Source of the DNA: Paenibacillus sp. FSL M7-0420
GTDB lineage: Bacteria; Bacillota; Bacilli; Paenibacillales; Paenibacillaceae
Direction: 5' to 3'
DNA: 64,000 nt
Assembly (NCBI RefSeq): GCF_038002345.1
Contig: NZ_JBBOCJ010000001.1
Coordinates: 2,914,001-2,978,000 of the forward strand
Part shown: piece by piece, positions 7,395-16,616 of the stretch
Layout of the letters: each line of letters starts with the position of its first letter
How positions within the stretch are numbered: the stretch's first letter is position 1
Notes under the pieces: generated by a model
Databases searched by the model: none
Seen by the model: the letters and a program-made list of their open reading frames with translations, nothing else
Told to the model about the DNA's origin: nothing
Made by a program: the position numbers and the translations under genes

Positions 7395-9281
7395 TTGAAT
7401 TGGCTCGGATCTTTGCAGCAGTTGGGCAGAGCCATTATGCTTCCTACCATGGTGCTTCCGGCGGCAGCGATTCTGCTGAGTCTGGGCAGCTTACCGTGGT
7501 CTGCATGGGGACTTTCTTCGGTATCCGAAGTGACGACGTACGCGGGGCAAGGAATATTCTATTTCATGCCTTATTTGTTTGCTGTCGGTGTGGCGTGGGG
7601 GTTGTCCAATCAGGCCGGACCGGCCGGACTGGCCGCACTCGCAGGGATGTTCACTTATGACCGGATTGTGTCCAACATGGGAGACGGGGCTGTACAGCCT
7701 GCAACATTAATTGGGATTATCCTGGGGATTGTAGCCGGTGTAGCGCATAACCGGTTTAAGAATATCAAGCTGCCGGAGGCGATCCAGTTTTTTGGCGGGT
7801 CGCGTTTTGTTTTGCTGTTCATGGGCTTATTCTCGGCGCTGTTCGCCTGGGTCATGCTCGGAGTGTCCCCGCTCCTGCAGGAGCTGCTTAATGAACTGTT
7901 CAGGGTAGTGCAGGTGACCGGCGGCTATGGAGTGTTTGTTTACGGGGTGCTGTATAGGGTGCTCACGGCCTTTGGCCTGCACCATATTCTTAATAATGTG
8001 TTCTGGTTCCAATTGGGCTCCTTTACGACGCCTGACGGCAGTGCAGTCGTACAGGGGGATTTGCCGCGTTTTTTTGCCGGTGACCCTACAGCGGGTGTGT
8101 TCATGGCCGGACTGTTCCCGATTATGATGTTCGCCCTGCCCGCGATTGCCTTTGCAATCATTCAGGAAGCGCGCGAGGACCTCAAGCCCAAGATCAAGAA
8201 GACTTTTTTGCGTGCAGCTTTAGTCTGCTTTTTGACCGGTGTGTCGGAGCAGATCGAATTCGCCTTCCTGTTCGCGTCGCCGTATTTGTTTGCGCTGCAT
8301 GTGGTCATGTCCGGGCTTGCGATGGTGCTGACCTACTCGCTCGGGATTCATCACGGCTTCTCCTATTCGGCGGGGACCATCGACTTCTTCCTCAACATGC
8401 ATCTGTCCCAACGGGCCTGGCTGCTGATTCCAATCGGGATCGGCTATGGCATTGTCTATTATAACGTGTTCCGCTGGGCAATCCGCCGGTTCCAGATTCC
8501 TACGCCGGGCCGTGAGGAAGGCTCTGAGCTGGGCGACTGGGCGGGCAATATCCCGTATCAGGCCCCGCTGATTCTGGAGGCGCTGGGCGGCAAGGAGAAC
8601 ATTGTGCAGGTGCAGGCCTGTATCACCCGGCTGAGATTAACGGTGCATAACGACCGCTTCATAGATACAGGGGCGCTTAAGGGGCTGGGCTCCGCAGGCA
8701 TTATCAAGCTGGGCGGCGGCAATGTGCAGGTCGTCTTCGGGACGTATTCGGAGCTGATCCGCGAGGAGATTGACAAGCTGATGCTGCGCGATCTGCCGCA
8801 GGTGCTGTTCAGTGCGCCGATCCAGGGGCGGATGATGCCGATTGAAGAGGTGCCGGATCATATTTTTGCCGCGAAGCTGGTGGGGGATGGAGTGGCCTTT
8901 GTCCCGGAAAAGGGAGAGCTGGTCTCGCCCGTATTCGGCAAGGTGATGCACGTATACCCTACGATGCACGCAGTGGGTATTGCTACGCCCGAAGGGCTTG
9001 AGGTGCTCATGCATATCGGGATCGACACTTCGCAGCTTAAAGGGCCGTTTGAGGCGCTTGTACAGGAAGGGGACAGCGTGGAGCCGGGGCAGCTGCTGGT
9101 CAAGTTTGATCTGGCCTTCTTGAAGGAGCATGCCGCTTCGCTGGCGACACCGATGGTGATTACCAACCCGGACCGGGTCAAATCCTGGAGCTACGCGCCA
9201 TTCAAAAACGTGAAAAAGGGGCAGTCTTCCGTCATGTCCGTGGTACTACATGAAAGCAATGTTGGAGGGATCGAAGCATGA
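7395..9281 (+). CDS. PTS transporter EIICBA, glucose/N-acetylglucosamine family
   Basis: A membrane permease of 628 residues that phosphorylates sugar during uptake. It starts at TTG 7395 after AAAGGAGAGG. Domains in order: EIIC (~1-375, about ten hydrophobic segments), EIIB (~385-465, phosphocysteine Cys409 in ACITRLRL) and EIIA (~500-615, phosphohistidine His540 in EVLMHIGIDT). The EIIC motifs GLHHILNNVFWF and FFAGDPTAGVFMAGLFPIMMF look more like N-acetylglucosamine permeases (NagE type) than classical PtsG, so substrate is uncertain. It overlaps ptsI by 4 bp (ATGA). No HPr gene is present in the operon. Confidence 0.9.
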   Translation: MNWLGSLQQLGRAIMLPTMVLPAAAILLSLGSLPWSAWGLSSVSEVTTYAGQGIFYFMPYLFAVGVAWGLSNQAGPAGLAALAGMFTYDRIVSNMGDGAVQPATLIGIILGIVAGVAHNRFKNIKLPEAIQFFGGSRFVLLFMGLFSALFAWVMLGVSPLLQELLNELFRVVQVTGGYGVFVYGVLYRVLTAFGLHHILNNVFWFQLGSFTTPDGSAVVQGDLPRFFAGDPTAGVFMAGLFPIMMFALPAIAFAIIQEAREDLKPKIKKTFLRAALVCFLTGVSEQIEFAFLFASPYLFALHVVMSGLAMVLTYSLGIHHGFSYSAGTIDFFLNMHLSQRAWLLIPIGIGYGIVYYNVFRWAIRRFQIPTPGREEGSELGDWAGNIPYQAPLILEALGGKENIVQVQACITRLRLTVHNDRFIDTGALKGLGSAGIIKLGGGNVQVVFGTYSELIREEIDKLMLRDLPQVLFSAPIQGRMMPIEEVPDHIFAAKLVGDGVAFVPEKGELVSPVFGKVMHVYPTMHAVGIATPEGLEVLMHIGIDTSQLKGPFEALVQEGDSVEPGQLLVKFDLAFLKEHAASLATPMVITNPDRVKSWSYAPFKNVKKGQSSVMSVVLHESNVGGIEA

Positions 9282-11044
9282 TACAAGGCGTAGGCGCCGC
9301 AGCAGGTGTTGCCATTGGGAAGGCCTTTGTCTTGCCGAACTGGGAATGGAGTCTGCCGGACACTCAGGTGAATCCGGTGGATCTGGCTAAGGAGTTCGAA
9401 CGGTTGTACGAAGGCATTCGGACCTCCAAGGATGAAATCGAGTTTATCAAAAAAGAATTCCGCGAGGTCGTCGGACCGGAGGAATCGAGCATTTTCGATG
9501 CCCATCTGGCGATCCTGGATGATCCGGTGTTCATGAGCGAAATCCGCGGCATTATCGAACGCCAATACAAGGCAGCCGAGGTGGCGGTCAAGGAAGCGAT
9601 CGACCACTTCGTGGCGATGTTCGATTTGCTCGACGATGAATATATGAAAGAACGTGCGGTGGATATCAAGGATGTCGGCAACCGCCTGCTGAAGCATCTC
9701 CTGGGTGCGCCGGAGGTTACTCTGCCGTCGGATACCCAGCCGTACATTCTGGTGGCGAAGGAGCTGTCCCCCTCACAGCTGGCGCATTTGAATCCGGCCT
9801 ATGTGCTGGGCATCGTGACGATGATGGGCGGCAAAACCTCGCATTCCTCCATCATGGCCCGTGCGCTCGGCATTCCGCTGGTGGCAGGCCTGGAGAACAA
9901 AATCCTGACTCCTATCCAGACAGGGGACATGCTGGTGCTCGATGGGGAGACCGGGGCGGTCATGATTCATCCAGATGAATCTACGCTGCTGGACTTCAAC
10001 ACCAGACGTGCGAAGCAGCAGCGGAAGCGGGAGCAATTGGAGCTGCTGGCAACCGTCGAAGCGGTGACGAAGGACGGTGTGTCTCTGCGGCTGGCCGGCA
10101 ATATCAGTTCCGTGAAGGAGCTGAACATGGCACTGAAATACGGGGCCGAGGGAGTGGGACTGTTCCGTACAGAGTTTCTGTACATGGACCGTAGTACATT
10201 TCCGACAGAGGATGAACAGTTCGAAGTCTATAAGCTGGTTGCGGAAAAAGTCGGCAAGGAGACCGTAGTCATCCGTACGCTTGATATCGGGGGAGACAAG
10301 CATCTGGATTACTTCCAGCTGCCGGAGGAGCAGAACCCGTTCCTCGGCTACCGCGCCATCCGGATCAGCCTGGACCGCAAGGACATGTTCAAAACCCAGA
10401 TTACAGCCATTCTGCGGGCCAGTCATTACGGCAATGTCCGGATGATGTTCCCGATGATCTCTTCTGTCGAAGAGGTGCAGGCGGCCAAAGCGGTGCTGAA
10501 CGAGGTGAAGAGCGAGCTCGACAGCCGGAGGGTACCGTATGACCGCCACATGAAGGTAGGTATAATGATCGAGGTTCCGGCCGCAGTGATGATTGCCGAC
10601 CTGCTGGCGGAGGAAGTGGACTTCTTCAGTATCGGCACGAATGATCTGGTGCAGTATGTACTGGCTGTAGACCGGATGAACGAGCAGATTGCCCATATGT
10701 ATCATCCGTACCATCCGGGAGTGCTGCGTATGATCCGCATGACGGTGGATGCGGCACGCAGCGTAGGTATCGATGTCAGTGTATGCGGCGAGATGGCCGC
10801 AGACGAGCGCTCACTGCCGCTCTGGCTGGAGCTGGGGATCAATGTGCTGAGCATGTCACCGCAAGCCTTGCTGAAGGTGAAGCACCGCACACTGAACACA
10901 CTAGCTTCTGAAGCCAGGGAGATTGCGAAGGTCTGCTTCCGCAACCGCACCAGCTCCGAGACAGAGGAGCAGCTTACTGCTTTTATCGGACGGAGCGGAT
11001 TCCCGCTGGGCGCCGGCGGTGATTCCAAAGAGAAGACATCATAG
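9278..11044 (+). CDS. ptsI: PTS enzyme I (phosphoenolpyruvate-protein phosphotransferase)
   Basis: The general PTS kinase, which moves phosphate from PEP to HPr in the cytosol. The product has 588 residues. The phosphorylated residue is His189 in GGKTSHSSIMARALGIP, at the usual position for enzyme I. The PEP-binding TIM-barrel signature DFFSIGTNDLVQYVLAVDR and the catalytic cysteine in VCGEMA are present. The ATG overlaps the EIICBA stop codon by 4 bp, so the two are translationally coupled. In B. subtilis ptsH lies between ptsG and ptsI; here it is absent, so HPr must be encoded elsewhere. A terminator follows at 11104-11150. Confidence 0.97.
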   Translation: MIQGVGAAAGVAIGKAFVLPNWEWSLPDTQVNPVDLAKEFERLYEGIRTSKDEIEFIKKEFREVVGPEESSIFDAHLAILDDPVFMSEIRGIIERQYKAAEVAVKEAIDHFVAMFDLLDDEYMKERAVDIKDVGNRLLKHLLGAPEVTLPSDTQPYILVAKELSPSQLAHLNPAYVLGIVTMMGGKTSHSSIMARALGIPLVAGLENKILTPIQTGDMLVLDGETGAVMIHPDESTLLDFNTRRAKQQRKREQLELLATVEAVTKDGVSLRLAGNISSVKELNMALKYGAEGVGLFRTEFLYMDRSTFPTEDEQFEVYKLVAEKVGKETVVIRTLDIGGDKHLDYFQLPEEQNPFLGYRAIRISLDRKDMFKTQITAILRASHYGNVRMMFPMISSVEEVQAAKAVLNEVKSELDSRRVPYDRHMKVGIMIEVPAAVMIADLLAEEVDFFSIGTNDLVQYVLAVDRMNEQIAHMYHPYHPGVLRMIRMTVDAARSVGIDVSVCGEMAADERSLPLWLELGINVLSMSPQALLKVKHRTLNTLASEAREIAKVCFRNRTSSETEEQLTAFIGRSGFPLGAGGDSKEKTS

Positions 11045-11103
11045 CCGAGTAACGGCTGAACGTTATCGGGTTTTCAAGGACAAGCAGTAAGAATATCTAA
11101 ATT

Positions 11104-11150
11104 AAGTCCGGGGTGAGGGTCAAGGGGGCCATACACACCGGGCTTTTTGT
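11104..11150 (+). terminator. Terminator of the PTS operon
   Basis: The stem AAGTCCGGGGTG with CACACCGGGCTT (10 of 12 matched) encloses an 18-nt loop and is followed by TTTTTGTTTT. Confidence 0.75.
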
Positions 11151-11197
11151 TTTGAAATTATGGGGTGACAGGTCCGTTGTCAAAAAAGTAAAACCGT

Positions 11198-11225
11198 TTG
11201 GGCTGCGGGACAGTCAGTATATACA
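11198..11225 (+). promoter_or_regulatory. Possible promoter of the sigma/anti-sigma pair
   Basis: TTGGGC (11198-11203) and TATACA (11220-11225) are 16 bp apart and could serve sigma-A. An ECF-type autoregulatory element may instead lie in the AAAACCGTTTG stretch just upstream. Neither is decisive. Confidence 0.3.
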
Positions 11226-11259
11226 GAAGTCAAAAAAAGAAAGGGGAGACTAAGCCTGG

Positions 11260-11784
11260 ATGGAGCATACGTGGGAAGGCGAGCAGGTGCGCCACTTGAA
11301 TGAACAGGAGCAGTTGTTTATCAACCGGGTACTGGAGCAGAAGAAAATACTCTACAGTATTGCGTACAGCTACTTGCGCAGCGAGGCGGAGGCACTCGAG
11401 ATGGTTCAGGAAACTACATACCGGGCCTGGGTGAAGCGCAGGAGCCTGAAGGATGAGGACCGGTTCGCACCCTGGCTGACCCGGATTCTGATCAACTGCT
11501 GCAAGGACGAACTGAAGCGGAGGAAGAGGCTGGCTACTCCCGTTCGGGAACAGGCAAGTGCTGGACTGCAGGAGATGACCAGTGACCGTAAGCTGGATAT
11601 GGAACAGGCCCTGGAAGCAGTGAAGCCGAAATACCGTCAGGTGCTTGTGCTGAAGTACTACCGGGATATGACGCTGACAGAAATTGCCGGGGTGCTGGGC
11701 AAGCCGGAAGGAACGGTCAAGACCTGGCTGAACAAGGGACTTAAGCAGTTACGTGACAAAATGAAAATCAAAGGGGGACTATAG
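11260..11784 (+). CDS. RNA polymerase ECF-like sigma factor
   Basis: A 174-residue two-domain sigma factor. Region 2 is visible around residues 25-90 (ILYSIAYSYLRSEAEALEMVQETTYRAWV, then PWLTRILINCCKDELKRRK). Region 4 is at ~115-165, with the recognition helix in LTEIAGVLGKPEGTVKTWLNKGLKQLR. The downstream gene starts 1 bp after its stop and encodes a one-pass membrane protein with the look of an anti-sigma factor, so the pair is probably an extracytoplasmic stress switch. The AGGGGAG upstream is rather far from ATG 11260, so the exact start is not certain. The signal sensed is unknown. Confidence 0.88.
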   Translation: MEHTWEGEQVRHLNEQEQLFINRVLEQKKILYSIAYSYLRSEAEALEMVQETTYRAWVKRRSLKDEDRFAPWLTRILINCCKDELKRRKRLATPVREQASAGLQEMTSDRKLDMEQALEAVKPKYRQVLVLKYYRDMTLTEIAGVLGKPEGTVKTWLNKGLKQLRDKMKIKGGL

Positions 11785-11785
11785 C

Positions 11786-13195
11786 ATGGTCAAGACAGAA
11801 GAAGAGCTGCTGAAGGAGTACTACCACAGTCTGTCGGCAGAAGCGGAGGAGGTCCCGGAAATGCGGCTGAACACGGCAATCCGCAGAGGCATAACACGTT
11901 CCCGGAGAAGCTCTATGTCATTAAGGAAGCGTTATGCTCTGGCTACAGCGGCGGCAGTACTTGGACTTGTGCTGTTGTTCTCCTTTCCCCGGGCGAGTGA
12001 GGTGTTGAGGTCACAGGGGGCAGCTCCAGATCAGGCAGCAATATTTCAGAGCTACGGACCCTTTGAAAAGTACATTCCAGCTGTGATGACCACAAACGCT
12101 GTATCTTCGGCAATCGAGGATGGCCTTGTACAGCGCGTCACTGGTGTTACTGCGGAGCAGAACGGATTTGTTCTTACTGTAGATGGAATTGCTGCAGATC
12201 AGAAGGGGATTATCATTTTGTATTCATTGCAGAACAAGACTAAAGAGAATGCCAAAGTTGAACTTATGCAGCTTACATCAGCAGCTTTAAACCCATTGAA
12301 TACTTCCAGGGAACCGGGGAGTTCAATTTCCCCAAATCGTATAACCTACGGTTATGAGGTAAGGCAGTGGGAGAGTGATGATGCAGGCGCTCTTCCCGAT
12401 CAAATTAAGTTTGAGCTGGAGCTTGGTAAGTACAAGCAGTTCACGCCAGCTTCAGCAGATAGCCCTCTCGCTAAAGTTTCTGTAGCTCTTCCGCTGGACA
12501 GGGAGCAGATTGCTAAGGCAGGAGAAACCGTACATGTAGACAAAACACTGGAAATAGACGGTCAGAAAATTGAAATTAATGAGGTCTATCTGGCCGCCTC
12601 CGGCATTTATCTGGACTATACCTGCGACCCGCTGAACTCCAAACAGATCTTCTCTATGTATAAACCGGGTCTCTTAGCGGGCGGCAGTGGTGATTATACG
12701 TATCTGGCTTTACGCGCCGCCAGCTTTACGGACAGTGGGGGCAGACTGATATTTGCGAACGACAGGAGCATGGCACAATCGCTCCAGCTGCAAATCAATG
12801 GGATTCTGGCGCTGGATAAGCAGGCAACCCAATTAATTATCGATACCGACAAGCAACAAATTATTAAGGCTCCAGATCAGAATTTGCAAATGTTCATTCA
12901 CAACACGGAGAGGGGCTCCACGCTGGTGCTGGAATATGATTCTCAGGCACAGAGTAACAGTATTTACAATACCTTAATGCTGGGGCAATCATTCACCGAT
13001 GGAGCAGGTACAGTCCATTCAGCAGACAAGTTTGAGTTCGATATTCCGCAGCGCACTGAGTGGGAGAATGCGAAGTCAATCCCAACCATGTACTATCATG
13101 GTCTGGGCAGCAATAAATACCCGCAGCCGCTGACGTTCACCATTGAGGCGTATCCTGCCCTGATCAAAGAGAAGCTGTCTGTCCCTATCCGCTAA
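11786..13195 (+). CDS. Membrane anti-sigma factor-like protein (DUF4179 type)
   Basis: A 469-residue protein with a ~47-residue basic cytoplasmic N-terminus, one transmembrane helix (~51-67, ALATAAAVLGLVLLFSF) and a large extracytoplasmic beta-rich part. The segment after the helix, including VDGIAADQKGIIILYSLQN, matches what I know of DUF4179 proteins paired with ECF sigma factors in Paenibacillus. Its position 1 bp after a sigma gene supports a role as cognate anti-sigma factor. No zinc-binding HxxxCxxC motif is seen at the N-terminus, so it would not be a classical ZAS protein. A bidirectional terminator follows. Confidence 0.75.
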   Translation: MVKTEEELLKEYYHSLSAEAEEVPEMRLNTAIRRGITRSRRSSMSLRKRYALATAAAVLGLVLLFSFPRASEVLRSQGAAPDQAAIFQSYGPFEKYIPAVMTTNAVSSAIEDGLVQRVTGVTAEQNGFVLTVDGIAADQKGIIILYSLQNKTKENAKVELMQLTSAALNPLNTSREPGSSISPNRITYGYEVRQWESDDAGALPDQIKFELELGKYKQFTPASADSPLAKVSVALPLDREQIAKAGETVHVDKTLEIDGQKIEINEVYLAASGIYLDYTCDPLNSKQIFSMYKPGLLAGGSGDYTYLALRAASFTDSGGRLIFANDRSMAQSLQLQINGILALDKQATQLIIDTDKQQIIKAPDQNLQMFIHNTERGSTLVLEYDSQAQSNSIYNTLMLGQSFTDGAGTVHSADKFEFDIPQRTEWENAKSIPTMYYHGLGSNKYPQPLTFTIEAYPALIKEKLSVPIR

Positions 13196-13212
13196 TCCTC
13201 CTATAAAAGCGG

Positions 13213-13259
13213 CAACAAGCCCTGAACCCTGTCAGACGACAGGGCAGGGCTTGTTGTTT
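13213..13259. terminator. Bidirectional terminator
   Basis: AACAAGCCCTG-A-ACCCTGTC pairs with GACAGGG-CAGGGCTTGTT around an AGAC loop. A-rich and T-rich flanks let it serve both the anti-sigma gene (plus strand) and the PfpI gene (minus strand). Confidence 0.85.
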
Positions 13260-13280
13260 ATACTAGATATTAACTGCCTG

Positions 13281-13805
13281 TTATTCCCCGGCCAGCGCAT
13301 CGCAGAACGCTTTGCCGTAAGGCGGCAGGTCCGGCGGGCGGCGGGCGGAGATGATATGGCCGTCCCGGACGAGCGGCTCGTCCTTCCAGATGGCTCCGGC
13401 GTTCTCCATATCGTCACGGATGCCCGGCGTGGAGGTGACCGTTACGCCTTCGAGAATTTTGGCGGAGATTAAGACCCAGCCGGCATGGCAGATCTGGCCA
13501 ATCGGCTTCTTCGCAGTATTGAAATCCTGCACCAGCTGCAGCACTGCGCTGTAGCGGCGGATTTTGTCGGGTGCCCAGCCTCCGGGAACAAGGATGCCGT
13601 CATAATCGGCAGCCTTCAGCTCGTCCCAGCTGTATTCAGCGGTGGCAGGTACGCCATATTTACCGACATACGTCTTGCCCTTCTCAAGGCCTGCCAGATG
13701 TACCTCAGCCCCTTCCTCACGCACGCGGTATACGGGATACCACAGCTCAAGATCTTCAAATTCATCGTCCACCAGCGCAATGACTTTTTTACCTGATAGT
13801 CTCAT
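13281..13805 (-). CDS. DJ-1/PfpI family protein (type 1 glutamine amidotransferase-like)
   Basis: A 174-residue cytosolic protein of the PfpI/YfkM branch. The nucleophile elbow is QICHAGWVL with Cys106 followed by His107. The acidic partner is in DDEFEDLE near the N-terminus, and the GILVPGGWAPD motif is present. Members act as glyoxal/methylglyoxal deglycases, proteases or stress proteins; which of these applies here cannot be told. AAGGGAG precedes the ATG on the minus strand. It is convergent with the anti-sigma gene. Confidence 0.9.
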   Translation of the reverse strand: MRLSGKKVIALVDDEFEDLELWYPVYRVREEGAEVHLAGLEKGKTYVGKYGVPATAEYSWDELKAADYDGILVPGGWAPDKIRRYSAVLQLVQDFNTAKKPIGQICHAGWVLISAKILEGVTVTSTPGIRDDMENAGAIWKDEPLVRDGHIISARRPPDLPPYGKAFCDALAGE

Positions 13806-14019
13806 TCTGTACAGCTCCCTTCGGTTCGACTCATTGATATCTATGTCATTCTATCAAAAGAGACACATGAAGTCACTTTTCGATATGGAAATTCCTACGA
13901 CTATTGCCAATTAAAACATGATATGCAAACTTGCAGGGATTCAGGGGGATGAAGTCGAATACTAGAAAGAGAAAAGCCAAAACTATGCGTTTTTAAAAGA
14001 TCATTCTGAGGTGTGGGAG

Positions 14020-14475
14020 ATGTATAAGGAACAATTAATGAAGAAGTCTTGTGGCTGCGGCGGGATCATGACCATACATATGCATACGCTGATTTATAGT
14101 GCGAAGATCAAAATTACGAATGTCCCTGTATATACCTGCGGGCAATGTGCCCGTTATGAGCCCTTGCCGGTTATTAAGCGTGACCTGGGCCTGCTGATCC
14201 GGGAGCTTGGAGAGCGCCCAGCGGGCAAGCTGCATCTGTCCTTTGCGGACCGTAATGAGTGGGCCAGTGTGCTGAAGGATACCTTTGCTGCGGGCTTGTT
14301 TGCCGGCGGCTTGCCGGAGCTGGAGGAGGCTATCCGCAAGGCTATGCAGAGCCGGATTGATCTGCTGCTGGATGTATACCGCACGGCGGCGGATCTGTCC
14401 GACAAGAAGTGGATGGAAGAGATCGGCCTGCGGCTCTCCCAGTTGACGGCTCATTCGGCAGAAAGTGCCAAATAA
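14020..14475 (+). CDS. YgiT-type zinc-ribbon protein of unknown function
   Basis: A 151-residue protein whose N-terminal ~45 residues form a probable zinc ribbon: a CGCGG knuckle (Cys11, Cys13) and a second TCGQC knuckle, separated by a basic beta segment. The remainder is helical and acidic, without recognisable catalytic motifs. The start is placed at ATG 14020 because GAGGTG lies 7 nt upstream; the GTG at 14011 sits on that ribosome site. YgiT-like zinc fingers are known from toxin-antitoxin antitoxins, but no toxin gene is adjacent, so that role is not supported. Confidence 0.75.
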   Translation: MYKEQLMKKSCGCGGIMTIHMHTLIYSAKIKITNVPVYTCGQCARYEPLPVIKRDLGLLIRELGERPAGKLHLSFADRNEWASVLKDTFAAGLFAGGLPELEEAIRKAMQSRIDLLLDVYRTAADLSDKKWMEEIGLRLSQLTAHSAESAK

Positions 14476-14717
14476 AGAAGCATTTTTTGACATTTTGAAA
14501 AAAAGTCTGCAAAAACAATGAAAAACTTTCAAAGAATGTTGGATTTTTCACGCGCTTTTTGATACGATAGAGAAAGCATACAGAATTCTTGAAATTTTAA
14601 GGGCTTTCCACTGGAAGCTATTGGAGAATCAGGAATTGGCGGAAGGCGTCAAAGCCGCGCCAGGACTGGCGTTTCAACCTTTGAAAGAAATTTTGAAAGG
14701 AAAATGAAGCGTTATCA
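14476..14717. other. Intergenic region upstream of ccpA with small dyads
   Basis: No reading frame with a ribosome site is seen. The stretch is A/T-rich near 14480-14550. A perfect 14-bp dyad CGCCAGGACTGGCG lies at 14658-14671. A 13-bp cre-like sequence TGAAGCGTTATCA (14705-14717) abuts the ccpA -35 box; it is one base shorter than the cre consensus. It could mediate CcpA autoregulation, at low confidence. Confidence 0.4.
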
Positions 14718-14746
14718 TTGCACAATTGTACAAAGTGTCGTATCAT
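14718..14746 (+). promoter_or_regulatory. Probable sigma-A promoter of ccpA
   Basis: TTGCAC (14718-14723), a 17-bp spacer and TATCAT (14741-14746) form a good sigma-A promoter. A 15-bp palindrome CGATAAAATTTATCG (14764-14778) lies in the short leader, just upstream of the Shine-Dalgarno GGAGAG, and may be an operator or an RNA hairpin. Confidence 0.7.
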
Positions 14747-14794
14747 AATTTTAATTAGTCGAACGATAAAATTTATCGCAATGGAGAGAGTAAT

Positions 14795-15805
14795 TTGACG
14801 GTAACCATTTACGATGTAGCTCGAGAAGCAGGCGTATCTATGGCTACGGTATCACGGGTTGTGAATAATAACCCCAACGTGAAACCGCAGACCCGGAAGA
14901 AGGTTTTTGAAGCGATTGAGCGTTTGGGCTATCGTCCGAATGCGGTGGCGAGAGGTCTTGCCAGCAAGAAAACGACAACCGTAGGGGTTGTTATCCCTGA
15001 TATCTCAAACTCGATTTTTGCGGAAATTGCACGCGGGATTGAAGATATTGCCAATATGTATCACTACAACATTATTCTCTGTAACGCTGACAAGCGTAAA
15101 GAGAAAGAGATTCGTGTCATTAACACACTGCTCGAGAAGCAGGTGGACGGGCTGCTGTTCATGGGCGGAACCGTTACGGAAGAGCATATTCAGGCGTTCC
15201 AGACCTCTGCTGTGCCTATCGTGCTCTGTGCGACCCGCGATGAGAAGGGAACGTATCCTTCCGTGGATATCGACCACGAGACGGCTGCCTTTGATGCAGT
15301 GAATACGCTGATCCGCCACGGACACCGCGAGATCGCAATGATCAGCGGTACGCTGCAGGACCCTGCGAACGGATATGCCCGGTTCCACGGCTACAAGAAG
15401 GCGCTGGAAGCGGCAGGTATCGAGTATCAGGAGGATCTGGTGCGCATCGGTAACTATCGTTACGAATCCGGTGTCGAAGCCATGAAGTACTTCCTGGGTC
15501 TGAAGAAGAAGCCGACAGCTATCTTTGCTGCTACCGATGAGATGGCGATTGGTGCCATTCACAGCATTCAGGATGAAGGCCTTAAGGTGCCGGATGACTT
15601 CTCAATTATCAGTGTAGACAACATCCGGATGGCTTCAATGGTTCGTCCGCTCCTCACTACTGTAGCACAGCCGATGTATGATCTCGGTGCTGTAGCGATG
15701 AGACTGCTGACGAAGCTGATGAAGAAGGAGACGGTTGAGAATCCGCGGGTTATTTTGCCGCATGAGACCATTCTTCGTCTGTCTGTCAATCATGTCAACA
15801 AATAA
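14795..15805 (+). CDS. ccpA: Catabolite control protein A
   Basis: A LacI-family global regulator of carbon metabolism that binds cre sites when complexed with Ser46-phosphorylated HPr or Crh. The 336-residue protein begins at TTG 14795 after GGAGAG. The helix-turn-helix is at residues 4-24 ([20 protein letters not shown]), with the hinge helix containing [12 protein letters not shown]. The periplasmic-binding-protein-like core carries typical CcpA segments such as [17 protein letters not shown] and the DEMAIGAI block. A cre-like site in the acsA-acuA intergenic region 1.5 kb downstream is a likely target. A short terminator follows. Confidence 0.95.
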   Translation: MTVTIYDVAREAGVSMATVSRVVNNNPNVKPQTRKKVFEAIERLGYRPNAVARGLASKKTTTVGVVIPDISNSIFAEIARGIEDIANMYHYNIILCNADKRKEKEIRVINTLLEKQVDGLLFMGGTVTEEHIQAFQTSAVPIVLCATRDEKGTYPSVDIDHETAAFDAVNTLIRHGHREIAMISGTLQDPANGYARFHGYKKALEAAGIEYQEDLVRIGNYRYESGVEAMKYFLGLKKKPTAIFAATDEMAIGAIHSIQDEGLKVPDDFSIISVDNIRMASMVRPLLTTVAQPMYDLGAVAMRLLTKLMKKETVENPRVILPHETILRLSVNHVNK

Positions 15806-15842
15806 GACTTGTATATTCAGCATGTGAATATAGGTTTCATAA

Positions 15843-15865
15843 GAAGCTCCTTCGGGAGCTTTTTA
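15843..15865 (+). terminator. Terminator of ccpA
   Basis: AAGCTCC-TTC-GGGAGCTT followed by TTT, 38 bp after the ccpA stop. Confidence 0.8.
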
Positions 15866-15899
15866 TGTTTGCAGGCAGAAAGTTCAAGGGGGATATGAA

Positions 15900-16595
15900 A
15901 TGAGCGGAGTGCTGGGGCTGATTGGCGCAATGGATGAAGAAATCAAGCTGCTGCTGGAAGAGATGGATAATCGGCAGACCACGGTGAAGGCCGGAATTAC
16001 CTTTTATACAGGGATAGTGTTCGGGAAGGCAGCTGTAGTCTGCAAATCAGGGGTAGGGAAGGTGAACGCCGCAGTAACCACACAGATTCTGCTGGACAGC
16101 TTCGATGTAGAGCAGGTGCTGTTCACCGGAGTGGCCGGGGCGCTGCACCCTGAGCTGAACATCGGGGATATTGTTATTTCGTCATCCTGTATTCAGCATG
16201 ATATGGATGCTACAGCGCTCGGCTTTGCCAGAGGAGTGATCCCATATCAGGAGATCTCCGCCTTCCAGGCAGATCCGCTGCTGGTGAAGTTAGCAGAAGA
16301 GGCCTGTCTAGAGCTGGAGCAGAAGTCTGTAACAGGCATTGTGCTGTCCGGGGATCAATTCATTGCCAGCAGGGCGTCAGTAGCTATGCTGCGTGAGCAG
16401 CTGGACGGGGCCTGTGCAGAGATGGAGGGTGCGGCGGTCGCCCAAGTCTGCCATATGAACGGGATCCCTTTTGTAATCGTACGTTCCATGTCGGACAAAG
16501 CAGACGGCTCAGCCCATGTGAATTACAGTGAGTTCACCGTCACTGCCTCGCAGCATTCGCATGCCATTCTGGAGCATATGCTTAAGGCTATGTAA
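15900..16595 (+). CDS. mtnN: 5'-methylthioadenosine/S-adenosylhomocysteine nucleosidase
   Basis: Cleaves adenine from MTA and SAH in the activated-methyl cycle (a step toward autoinducer-2 precursors). The 231-residue product fits the family. Visible are GAMDEEI near the N-terminus with the catalytic Glu14, the SGVGKVNAA phosphate/ribose loop, the GVAGAL motif, AEMEGAAVAQV (ribose-binding Glu) and RSMSDKAD with the catalytic Asp. ATG 15900 follows AGGGGG. It converges on acuA with 21 bp between stops. Confidence 0.95.
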   Translation: MSGVLGLIGAMDEEIKLLLEEMDNRQTTVKAGITFYTGIVFGKAAVVCKSGVGKVNAAVTTQILLDSFDVEQVLFTGVAGALHPELNIGDIVISSSCIQHDMDATALGFARGVIPYQEISAFQADPLLVKLAEEACLELEQKSVTGIVLSGDQFIASRASVAMLREQLDGACAEMEGAAVAQVCHMNGIPFVIVRSMSDKADGSAHVNYSEFTVTASQHSHAILEHMLKAM

Positions 16596-16616
16596 CCTGC
16601 AGGCTGGCCGCCTGAA

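Noticed and set aside
7097..7660. Long open frames through the 9-bp repeat encoding Ser-Gln-Glu or Arg-Arg-Ser polymers
   Set aside because: The frames exist because 9 is a multiple of 3; they have no ribosome site and overlap the strongly supported PTS gene or the repeat itself.
9773..10714. Long minus-strand frame inside ptsI
   Set aside because: Shadow frame caused by GC-skewed codon use of ptsI; composition is His/Gln/Leu-rich without motifs.
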